Below, one piece after another: positions 6,617 through 13,780 of a stretch of 14,474 nt of DNA. Within the stretch, counting starts at the first letter, position 1. Every line of letters begins with the position of its first letter. The notes beneath the pieces are model-generated. The model was not told the DNA's origin and made no database searches. It saw only the letters and a program-made list of their open reading frames with translations. The position numbers were made by a program, and so were the translations under genes. This DNA comes from Pedobacter sp. UBA2067 (lineage in GTDB: Bacteria; Bacteroidota; Bacteroidia; Sphingobacteriales; Sphingobacteriaceae), in NCBI GenBank assembly GCA_002333205.1, contig DDAD01000046.1, forward strand, positions 7,587-22,060. The letters run 5' to 3'.

Positions 6617-6812
6617 CAGCTCTCTTCATTCATAAGCAAATTAATAAAAGTCAGTTAAGCTTTCAAAAACAGCGTTTGATACAAACAATACCGTATCCGC
6701 AATAAATGAATAACTGGAGACAAGACCCTTTAAAAGTAGCATTGCTTAAACCTTTAATAAGTAGATTTTTAAAAATTATAAACGTACCTTCGTGAAATTA
6801 TGTGACATTCCT
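6617..6812. other. Intergenic region before the polysaccharide export operon
   Basis: No gene is seen. It holds a short inverted repeat GTTTG-ATA-CAAAC (6674-6686) and becomes strongly AT-rich before the promoter-like box at 6785. No clear terminator for the preceding gene and no ops/JUMPstart element (GGCGGTAG) were found. Confidence 0.5.
6785..6792 (+). promoter_or_regulatory. Candidate -7 box of the wza-wzc operon
   Basis: TACCTTCG differs by one base from TAnnTTTG and shares TACCTT with the boxes before glmS and the DUF6266 gene. It lies 20 bases before the ATG at 6813. No TTTG is seen at the usual upstream distance. Confidence 0.45.
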
Positions 6813-7589
6813 ATGAAAAAACTGTTTTATTTTATTTCTTCTATGATTATATTGAGTTCCTGCGGGGTTAGGTACGAATCTGTACCATATTTCCAGGACT
6901 TAGCTGACACTGGGGTGGTTGAAGAAGATATTCAGAACTATAGTGTTGTAAAAATTCAAAATGAAGATGTTTTAGCGATAACCGTTTCAAGTTTAAACGT
7001 AGAAGCGTCAGCTATATTCAATATGGGGAATACAACATCCTTACCCCCTAATTCAACAACCAATCCGGCTCCGCTAGCAACAGCTAATGGATTTAAGGTT
7101 GATCAAGCCGGTGATATTCAACTTCCGATAATAGGCTCAATTCATGTTGCAGGGTTAAGTACAATAGCCGCTAGAGAGTTAGTTCAGGAAAGGTTAACTG
7201 CATACCTAAAAGAGCCTGTTGTAAGTTTGAGAATAATTAACTTTAAGGTGTCGGTTTTAGGTGACGTAGCTCGACCGGGCGTTTACCCTATTCAAAATGA
7301 ACGTGTGTCTGTTACAGAAGCTTTAAGTCAGGCAGGGGATTTAACAATCACTGCATTGAGGAATAACATTTTGTTAATTAGAGAGGTTGAAGGAAAGCGA
7401 AAATATGTCCGCCTAGATCTTCAAAAGAAAGAATTGTTTAATTCCCCATACTTCTACATGCAGAATAATGATGTCATTTACGTGCAACCGAGCAATGCGA
7501 AATATGCTAGTGTCGATTCAAGTTATCGAAATGTAAGTATAATTCTATCTGCCTTATCTGTAATTGCTCTTCTTATTTCCAGATTTTAA
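6813..7589 (+). CDS. Wza-like polysaccharide export lipoprotein
   Basis: A 258-aa outer-membrane lipoprotein of the polysaccharide biosynthesis/export family, forming the export channel that works with the Wzc-type kinase encoded next. The start MKKLFYFISSMIILSSC gives a lipoprotein signal with Cys17 after LSS. A GTG at 6792 is in frame, but it overlaps the promoter box and would put extra residues before the lipid signal, so the ATG at 6813 is preferred. The export domain covers about residues 45-140 (EDVLAITVSS, GFKVDQAGDIQLPIIGSI), followed by one SLBB-type domain (VSVLGDVARPGVYPI). The C-terminal segment SIILSALSVIALLISRF is hydrophobic and probably spans the membrane. It is shorter than E. 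coli Wza (379 aa), as is common in Bacteroidota. The next gene starts after 9 bases. Confidence 0.9.
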   Translation: MKKLFYFISSMIILSSCGVRYESVPYFQDLADTGVVEEDIQNYSVVKIQNEDVLAITVSSLNVEASAIFNMGNTTSLPPNSTTNPAPLATANGFKVDQAGDIQLPIIGSIHVAGLSTIAARELVQERLTAYLKEPVVSLRIINFKVSVLGDVARPGVYPIQNERVSVTEALSQAGDLTITALRNNILLIREVEGKRKYVRLDLQKKELFNSPYFYMQNNDVIYVQPSNAKYASVDSSYRNVSIILSALSVIALLISRF

Positions 7590-7598
7590 GTTTACAAG

Positions 7599-9986
7599 AT
7601 GACTAACAACATAGAAAATCATAATACTTCATTAGCAAGTGAAGCTGCTGAGCCGTTTAATCTTAGGCATATCTTAAGTAAATATCTCTTTCATTGGCCC
7701 ATATTTTTTGTTGGAATATTTGGCTGTTTGAGCTTAGCATTCCTTTTTTTAAGATATGCACAACCAGTTTATTCGGTTGAAAGCACTCTTTTGATTAAGG
7801 ATAATAAAAACTCTAAGCTGCCACCTGGAGGAGACTTATTGAGCGAGCTTGATTTATTTGGAGGTACCAAAGTTGTAGATAATGAAATTGAGATTCTAAA
7901 ATCGAAGACTTTAATGCGTAACGTAGTTGATCGACTAAATTTATCGATTTCTCTAAAAACTGAGGGCAGGCTTAAAAATTTAGATTTGTATTCAGGTGAT
8001 TTTTTGAACATTGATATTGTTCAATTGAACCGGGGTTGGTATGGTAAAAAATTCGATTTAAGTTTCCCTACTACTAGTACCTATCAAGTTATAGACAATG
8101 AATCAGGTGCCAAAGTTTCCGGAAAGTTAGATCAATTGCAAAAAACTGCGCTTGGTGTTTATAAGATTAGTAAAAATGAGAACTTCGCCAAATTAGCTAA
8201 AGCACCAATCACTATTACAATAAATGATCCTGAATTTGTTGTAAATGATATATTAAATAAACTTAGCATATTAGTTACGAGTAAACAATCTGCGGTACTT
8301 AAGATTAGCTTGCAAACCGCCGTTCCAGAAAGGGGGCAGGATGTTCTTAATACATTGATTCAAGTTTACAACGAGGCTGCTTTGGCGGATAAAAATAAGA
8401 CGACAGCGAATACCATTGAATTCATAGACCAACGATTAAAACTCATAACTGGTGAGTTGACGGACGTAGAAAGAGATGTTGAAACATTCAAAAGCTCACG
8501 AGGCTTAACAGATCTTAGTAATGATGCGAAGCTATTTTTAGAAAGCGTTAGGGTAAATGATGAAAAATTGAACGAGGTCAACTTGAAGATTAGTGTCATT
8601 AGAGACATTGAACGTTTTGTCAACAGTAATACCTCAGGGGAAAAGGCACCGAGTACTCTGGGAATAGATGATCCTGTTTTACTTGCCCAAATAAACAAGC
8701 TTGGTGAACTCCAGTTAATAAGGGATAATTTATTAGCGACGACCACACCTTTGAATCCTGTGTTAGCACCAGTTAATCAACAACTCGAAACAACGAGAGC
8801 TTCAATTAGGAGTTCGATTTCGAATATATACAAGGCATTACGTATCTCACAGGTTGACTTACAAAAGTATGATGCCCACTTTCAGGAATCCATTAAGAAA
8901 GTTCCGGGACAGGAAAGACAGTTGATAAGTATAAAAAGACAGCAAACAATTAAAGAGAGCTTGTATCTTTACCTATTGCAAAAAAAAGAGGAGGCAGCCT
9001 TATCCTATGCATCTGCAATCGCTGACAGCAGAACTGTCGATCCAGCCTTCTACTCCAAAATTCCCGTAAAACCCAAAGGGGCATTTATTTATTTAGCTTC
9101 ACTCTTAGCTGGTTTAATATTACCAATTGGATATATATACCTCAAGGATATACTAAATGTCAAAATTCAGAATCGTGAAGATATTTTGACCACTACAACT
9201 GCACCTATTGTCGGAGAAATCTTTTTTAACGAAGAAGCGCAAGCAATTGTTGTAAATGAAAGCAGTCGCACAGCAGTAGCTGAGCAATTTAGATCCATTA
9301 GGACAAACATGCAATTCTTACATGGAAAGCAAACAGATGGCGTTGGCAGAGTAACCCTTTTTACATCTGGAATGTCGGGTGAAGGAAAAACATTTGTCGC
9401 TTCTAATATCGCTGCAGCACTCGCGATCAGCGGAAGACGCACCGTTCTATTGGAGTTAGATCTGCGTAAACCAAAGGTTAGTAAGTATTTAAACCTACTG
9501 AATATTGTCGGTCTCAGCAACTTCTTTATAGGTGCGGCAAAAATCGACCAAATATTACAACTTACTAATATCAGCCCTAATCTTTATGTCATTGGATCGG
9601 GCCCTTTACCTCCTAATCCATCTGAGTTGCTAGTGAGACCGGATGTAGAATCTTTGATGACTTACTTGAAAGCAAATTTTGATGATATCCTGATTGACAC
9701 ACCGCCAATTGGACTCGTTACCGACGCACAAATTCTCAGCAGGTTCGCAGATGTTACGTTTTATATTCTACGTCAAGGGATCAGCTTTAAAGAACAAGTA
9801 AAAAATATTGAATACTTGTATAAAGGCGATAAATTTAAAAATTTAAACATTATTCTAAATGGGGTTAGATTAGACGGTCAACACGGCTACGGTTACGGCT
9901 ACGGTTATGGTTATTATTCTGATGACCTATCGAACAAAAGTTTTCAACTTAAAACAATTATTAAAAATATACTAAAGCGGTTTTAA
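7599..9986 (+). CDS. Wzc-like polysaccharide co-polymerase and tyrosine autokinase
   Basis: A 795-aa inner-membrane protein controlling polymerisation and export of the polysaccharide. Order of parts: cytoplasmic start, membrane helix about 33-53, a long periplasmic Wzz-type region with coiled-coil stretches (about 265-460), second helix about 495-515, then a BY-kinase domain. The kinase shows Walker A SGMSGEGKT (590-598, Lys597), Walker A' LLELDLRKP (617-625, Asp621) and Walker B DDILIDTPP (695-703, Asp700). The C-terminal tail has a Gly-Tyr repeat with tyrosines at 764, 766, 768, 770, 772 and 773, likely autophosphorylation sites. Known Wzc proteins cycle phosphorylation with a Wzb phosphatase, but no such gene is present in the window. 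Kinase and membrane parts are fused in one chain, as in Proteobacteria. Confidence 0.94.
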   Translation: MTNNIENHNTSLASEAAEPFNLRHILSKYLFHWPIFFVGIFGCLSLAFLFLRYAQPVYSVESTLLIKDNKNSKLPPGGDLLSELDLFGGTKVVDNEIEILKSKTLMRNVVDRLNLSISLKTEGRLKNLDLYSGDFLNIDIVQLNRGWYGKKFDLSFPTTSTYQVIDNESGAKVSGKLDQLQKTALGVYKISKNENFAKLAKAPITITINDPEFVVNDILNKLSILVTSKQSAVLKISLQTAVPERGQDVLNTLIQVYNEAALADKNKTTANTIEFIDQRLKLITGELTDVERDVETFKSSRGLTDLSNDAKLFLESVRVNDEKLNEVNLKISVIRDIERFVNSNTSGEKAPSTLGIDDPVLLAQINKLGELQLIRDNLLATTTPLNPVLAPVNQQLETTRASIRSSISNIYKALRISQVDLQKYDAHFQESIKKVPGQERQLISIKRQQTIKESLYLYLLQKKEEAALSYASAIADSRTVDPAFYSKIPVKPKGAFIYLASLLAGLILPIGYIYLKDILNVKIQNREDILTTTTAPIVGEIFFNEEAQAIVVNESSRTAVAEQFRSIRTNMQFLHGKQTDGVGRVTLFTSGMSGEGKTFVASNIAAALAISGRRTVLLELDLRKPKVSKYLNLLNIVGLSNFFIGAAKIDQILQLTNISPNLYVIGSGPLPPNPSELLVRPDVESLMTYLKANFDDILIDTPPIGLVTDAQILSRFADVTFYILRQGISFKEQVKNIEYLYKGDKFKNLNIILNGVRLDGQHGYGYGYGYGYYSDDLSNKSFQLKTIIKNILKRF
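9885..9917 (+). repeat. Hexanucleotide Gly-Tyr codon repeat in the kinase tail
   Basis: Five tandem copies of GGYTAY (GGC/GGT plus TAC/TAT) encode GYGYGYGYGY, followed by TAT. Any gain or loss of a unit keeps the frame and changes the number of C-terminal tyrosines, so length variation between strains is possible. Third-base differences between copies suggest the repeat is not very recent. Confidence 0.85.
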
Positions 9987-9989
9987 TAT

Positions 9990-10958
9990 ATGCAGACAAT
10001 CTTGATAACAGGCGGAGCTGGATTTATCGGTTCAAACCTTTGTGAACACTTTCTAAATAGAGGGTTTGAAGTTCGTGTTCTTGATAATTTTTCAACAGGT
10101 CACAAATCTAATATTCAACCCTACCTGAATGATGAAGCCTTCAATCTAATTGAGGGAGATATTAGGGATTTGGAAACGTGCAAAATTGCAACTAAGGATG
10201 TTGACTATGTCCTCCACCAAGCTGCATTAGGCTCGGTTCCTAGGTCCATCAATGATCCCATCACAACAAATGACGTCAATGTAACAGGCTTTTTAAACAT
10301 GCTAGTTGCTGCCCGTGACGCTAAGGTAAAAAGATTTGTTTATGCAGCAAGTTCTTCTACATATGGTGATTCAACTTCTCTGCCTAAGGTTGAGGATGTA
10401 ATTGGAAAGCCTTTATCCCCGTATGCAATTACTAAATATGTGAACGAACTTTATGCAGATATATTTTCAAAAACATACGGTTTATCCTGTATTGGTCTAA
10501 GGTATTTCAATGTATTTGGCCGTCGCCAAGATCCAAAGGGTGCATATGCCGCGGTTATTCCAAAATTGACAATGCAATTAATGAGGCACGAATGTCCGAT
10601 AATCAATGGGACTGGAGAATATTCAAGGGATTTTACTTATATAGATAATGTACTTCAGATGAATGAACTTGCAATGCTTACTACAGAGCCGAGTGCAATC
10701 AATACTGTATATAATACGGCTGTTGGAGATCAAACGACGTTAAACGAACTTGTTGACTATTTGAAGGAATTCCTGGCTGAGTACGATCCCAAAATTAGCA
10801 GTATAGACGTTATTTACGGTCCGGAGCGACTAGGCGATATTCCTCACTCTTTAGCATCAATAGAAAAAGCTCAACTCAGTCTAGGATATATGCCCTCTCA
10901 CAAAATCAAGATGGGATTAAAAGAGGCTGTTAGTTGGTATTGGGAAAATTTAAAATAA
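9990..10958 (+). CDS. UDP-N-acetylglucosamine 4-epimerase, WbpP/TviC type
   Basis: A 322-aa SDR-family sugar-nucleotide epimerase, predicted to interconvert UDP-GlcNAc and UDP-GalNAc in the cytoplasm. It shows the Rossmann motif GGAGFIG (8-14), a cofactor acidic pair near LDN (31-33), the serine region AASSSTYG (119-126) and catalytic Tyr145/Lys149 (SPYAITKY). The segment LGSVPRSINDP (80-90) is typical of WbpP-type enzymes. In GDIPHSLASIEKA the residue aligning with Tyr299 of E. coli GalE is Ser287, which fits enzymes that accept N-acetylated substrates (WbpP Ser306). It starts 3 bases after the kinase stop and is followed by a UDP-HexNAc dehydrogenase gene, supporting use in making UDP-GalNAcA. 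UDP-Glc or uronic-acid epimerase activity is less likely but not excluded. Confidence 0.9.
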   Translation: MQTILITGGAGFIGSNLCEHFLNRGFEVRVLDNFSTGHKSNIQPYLNDEAFNLIEGDIRDLETCKIATKDVDYVLHQAALGSVPRSINDPITTNDVNVTGFLNMLVAARDAKVKRFVYAASSSTYGDSTSLPKVEDVIGKPLSPYAITKYVNELYADIFSKTYGLSCIGLRYFNVFGRRQDPKGAYAAVIPKLTMQLMRHECPIINGTGEYSRDFTYIDNVLQMNELAMLTTEPSAINTVYNTAVGDQTTLNELVDYLKEFLAEYDPKISSIDVIYGPERLGDIPHSLASIEKAQLSLGYMPSHKIKMGLKEAVSWYWENLK

Positions 10959-10969
10959 AAATCATTTGT

Positions 10970-12265
10970 ATGAATCATTCAGAAAACATAAAAATCGCCG
11001 TTATTGGCTTAGGATACGTAGGTTTGCCGTTAGCACGTTTATTCGCAACAAAGTACAATGTGGTGGGCTTTGACATTAATCAAGCAAGAATAGCAGACCT
11101 TAATTCCGGCAAAGACAATACTTTAGAGATAGCAGAGGATGTTTTACGGGGCGTTTTGGTTAATAGTCCTTTAGAATCTAAAGGACTATTCTGTTCAGCG
11201 AACTTAGATGATATAAAAAATTGCAACTATTATATTGTAACAGTTCCGACTCCTATCGATAAAAATAATCGACCGGATCTAACGCCTTTATATAAGTCCA
11301 GTGAATCCGTGGGAAAGGTTCTGAAGAAAGGAGATATCGTAATCTATGAATCTACAGTATACCCAGGGGTAACTGAAGAAGAATGTATTCCGGTTTTAGA
11401 AAGGATCAGCAACTTGAAGTTCAATGTAGATTTTTTTGCTGGCTATTCGCCGGAAAGAATTAATCCAGGAGATAAAGAACACACAGTTGAAAAGATATTG
11501 AAAGTAACTTCTGGCTCAACACCTGAAATTGGAGAAAAGGTAAATGAGCTTTATAAGTCTGTCATCATAGCCGGGACCCATTTAGCACCGAGTATTAGAG
11601 TTGCTGAAGCGGCCAAAGTCATTGAGAATTCTCAAAGGGACATAAATATTGGGTTTGTGAATGAACTTGCGAAAATTTTTAATCGACTTAATATTGACAC
11701 TCAGGCCGTTTTGGAAGCTGCAGGTACTAAATGGAACTTTTTGCCATTTAAGCCCGGGTTAGTTGGAGGCCATTGTATTGGAGTTGATCCATACTATTTA
11801 GCACAGAAAGCACAAGAACATGGCTACCATCCTGAGATCATCTTAGCAGGGAGGCGGCTTAATGACGGAATGGGCGAGTATATAGCGCATGAAGTTATTA
11901 AGTTGATGATAAAGAAGGAAATACCTGTTAAAGATGCAAATGTTCTTGTGCTAGGGATTACATTCAAGGAAAATTGTCCAGATGTCCGTAACACTAAGGT
12001 TGTTGATGTTGTAAACACATTAAAAGAATATCAAGTTAATGTGACTATCTATGATCCATGGGCTGAGCCACTAGAAGTACAACGTGAATATGGTTTTAGC
12101 TCAATCAGAGGCCTAGGAAATGAGAGTAGTTTTGACGCAGTTATTTTGGCTGTTTCACATGAGGAGTTTAAAGGTTTAAACTTAGATGTGCTTTGCAAAG
12201 AAAATAGGGTCATTTATGACATTAAAGGTATTCTCAAAAAAGAGGTAGTTGACGCTAGATTATAA
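10970..12265 (+). CDS. UDP-N-acetyl-hexosamine 6-dehydrogenase, WbpO/TviB type
   Basis: A 431-aa NAD-dependent nucleotide-sugar dehydrogenase that would oxidise C6 of UDP-GalNAc (or UDP-GlcNAc) to the uronic acid. Domain order is NAD-binding N-domain (IAVIGLGYVGLPLA, 9-22), central helical domain with Lys216/Asn220 (EAAKVIEN), and C-domain. The catalytic Cys269 lies in GGHCIGVDPYYL, the form typical of WbpO/TviB/WecC-type enzymes. GYSPERINPGD (158-168) is a further family signature. The start is the ATG at 10970, 11 bases after the epimerase stop; a TTG at 10934 would overlap that gene and is not needed. Pairing with the WbpP-type epimerase favours UDP-GalNAcA as product, but the substrate is inferred. 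The gene holds a strong palindrome at codons 65-74. Confidence 0.92.
   Translation: MNHSENIKIAVIGLGYVGLPLARLFATKYNVVGFDINQARIADLNSGKDNTLEIAEDVLRGVLVNSPLESKGLFCSANLDDIKNCNYYIVTVPTPIDKNNRPDLTPLYKSSESVGKVLKKGDIVIYESTVYPGVTEEECIPVLERISNLKFNVDFFAGYSPERINPGDKEHTVEKILKVTSGSTPEIGEKVNELYKSVIIAGTHLAPSIRVAEAAKVIENSQRDINIGFVNELAKIFNRLNIDTQAVLEAAGTKWNFLPFKPGLVGGHCIGVDPYYLAQKAQEHGYHPEIILAGRRLNDGMGEYIAHEVIKLMIKKEIPVKDANVLVLGITFKENCPDVRNTKVVDVVNTLKEYQVNVTIYDPWAEPLEVQREYGFSSIRGLGNESSFDAVILAVSHEEFKGLNLDVLCKENRVIYDIKGILKKEVVDARL
11162..11190. repeat. Nearly perfect 29-bp palindrome inside the dehydrogenase gene
   Basis: AATAGTCCTTTAGA (11162-11175) and TCTAAAGGACTATT (11177-11190) are exact reverse complements around a single A. 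As RNA it would form a 13-bp stem with an AAT loop. It codes for NSPLESKGLF, a surface part between conserved motifs. No T-run follows, so it is not a classical terminator. Confidence 0.85.
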
Positions 12266-12276
12266 TCGACTGGGTG

Positions 12277-13512
12277 ATGATTCGACGTTTGATTAAAAAT
12301 AGCGATCATAAGAGGTTACTGGAAAACTTCTTATCATTGTCCTCACTGCAGTTAATAGGTTTAGTCTTGCCATTGCTGACCCTGCCTTATATTCTACGTA
12401 TAATTGGCATGGAACGGTACGGTGTCATCGTCGTATCCTGGTCATTGATTAACTATTTTGTATCAATCACAGATTTTAGCTTTAGAATCACGGCAACAAG
12501 GGATGTTGCTATATTCAAAAACAGTCGACGTAAGTTGAATATAATATATAGCAAGGTGGTGATATTGCAAACATTGCTACAGATTTTTTCATTTATATCA
12601 ATAATTTGCATTGTTTATCTTTATAGACCCTTCCATGATGAGCGTCTAGTCTTTTGGCTCACTATTCCATATCTCCTTGGAAATACAATCTTCCCGGACT
12701 GGTTTTTTCAAGGTATTGAAAAAATGAAGTATATCACCTTTATCAATCTGGGGGTGAAAATATTTTTTACTCTTTGTGTCTTTATCTTTATTAAAAATAA
12801 AGAGGACTACTGGATTTATCCCTTGCTACAGAGTTTAGGGTTTGTTGGCGCGGGATTAGCTGGTCAGATGATCCTTATTAATAAATACAAAATCAAATTT
12901 GTATGGATTAAAAGGAGGTCACTGCTGCAAGCTTTAAAGTCTAACACTCCAATATTTGTTAATCAGTTCCTTCCAACCCTTTATAATAACAGCGGCACAT
13001 TTTTGCTTGGTATTTTTGCAAATAATTCCTTAGTGGGAGTATATGATGCAATAAAGAAAATAATAAATCTAGAATCAACTCTCATCTCAATGGTTTCTAG
13101 GGTGTTTTTTCCGTTTCTCAACAGAAATAAAGATTCGTTTCCAAAATATAGGTCATTGATGATGAGTCTAGGACTTATACTTTCTCTGCTACCTGTATTA
13201 TTCTATAAGTTAATTCTTTGGTATTTACATATTCAATATGAAAATGCCTTCTTGATTGTTGTTATTCTATCAAGTGGCATATTCTTTTTAGCTCTTTATG
13301 ATATTTATGGCCTAAATTATTTCATCGTACGAAGGATGGATAAGGTTGTAATGAGGAATACTATTGTGTCCTCATTAATTGGTTTCATATTAGCCTTTCC
13401 ATTAATTTCCTATTTTAACATCACGGGTGCAGCCATTAATCTCACGTTCGCTCGTCTTCTAATGGGGGGCGGGCTTCTTCTTCAATTTTATTCTTATAGG
13501 AGAAAACTGTAG
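12277..13512 (+). CDS. Wzx-type polysaccharide flippase (O-antigen/teichoic acid transporter family)
   Basis: A 411-aa polytopic inner-membrane protein, predicted to flip lipid-linked repeat units to the periplasm. Hydrophobic segments run through the whole length, about 11-12 helices. The N-terminal stretch NFLSLSSLQLIGLVLPLLTLPYILRIIG carries the usual LQ..GL.LPLLTLPY signature, followed by the YGVIVVSWSLINYF segment and the PDWFFQGIEKMKY motif shared by many RfbX/Wzx proteins. GTG at 12274 directly precedes an ATG at 12277; I chose the ATG, which changes only one residue. It begins 11 bases after the dehydrogenase stop. It is slightly shorter than many homologs but has no visible break, and its stop is doubled (TAGTAG). 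Base composition is more AT-rich than glmS, as usual for wzx genes. Confidence 0.92.
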   Translation: MIRRLIKNSDHKRLLENFLSLSSLQLIGLVLPLLTLPYILRIIGMERYGVIVVSWSLINYFVSITDFSFRITATRDVAIFKNSRRKLNIIYSKVVILQTLLQIFSFISIICIVYLYRPFHDERLVFWLTIPYLLGNTIFPDWFFQGIEKMKYITFINLGVKIFFTLCVFIFIKNKEDYWIYPLLQSLGFVGAGLAGQMILINKYKIKFVWIKRRSLLQALKSNTPIFVNQFLPTLYNNSGTFLLGIFANNSLVGVYDAIKKIINLESTLISMVSRVFFPFLNRNKDSFPKYRSLMMSLGLILSLLPVLFYKLILWYLHIQYENAFLIVVILSSGIFFLALYDIYGLNYFIVRRMDKVVMRNTIVSSLIGFILAFPLISYFNITGAAINLTFARLLMGGGLLLQFYSYRRKL

Positions 13513-13529
13513 TAGTTAGCCTGAATGAT

Positions 13530-13709
13530 ATGGTAGTTTATAATGTGCTTGTATATAGATTTGTTGAAGGGGCCGGCATTAGCATTGAGGATAACTCATT
13601 AAACTTAGGAGGATTATATAGAGCGGAAACAATCAAGCTAGCATTAATAGAGGTAAATATCTGTACAAAGGCCTATTTCAAATTATGGTTAAGAAATATG
13701 CCTGCTTAA
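13530..13709 (+). CDS. Possible small protein, 59 aa, in the wzx-wzy gap
   Basis: An intact frame from ATG at 13530, 17 bases after the wzx stop, to TAA at 13707-13709. It reads MVVYNVLVYRFVEGAGISIE and continues with a leucine/isoleucine-rich part (GLYRAETIKLALIEVN) and KAYFKLWLRNMPA. No signal, membrane helix or known motif is seen and I do not recognise it. The surrounding gap of 268 bp is unusual in this otherwise tight operon, so this may be a real small gene, the relic of a lost gene, or chance. AGGAGG at about 13609 is inside the frame and precedes no suitable start. Confidence 0.3.
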   Translation: MVVYNVLVYRFVEGAGISIEDNSLNLGGLYRAETIKLALIEVNICTKAYFKLWLRNMPA

Positions 13710-13780
13710 TACCTCTGTAGGGGTGATTACATTGTTGTTTAAATAACTAAGCTTTACGAGCTACTCCCATAATCTTGAAA

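Noticed and set aside
6617..6812. JUMPstart/ops element before the capsule operon
   Set aside because: No GGCGGTAG core or similar sequence is present.
8366..8746. 126-codon minus-strand frame inside the Wzc-like gene
   Set aside because: Serine/leucine-rich antisense product of the coiled-coil region, with no independent support.
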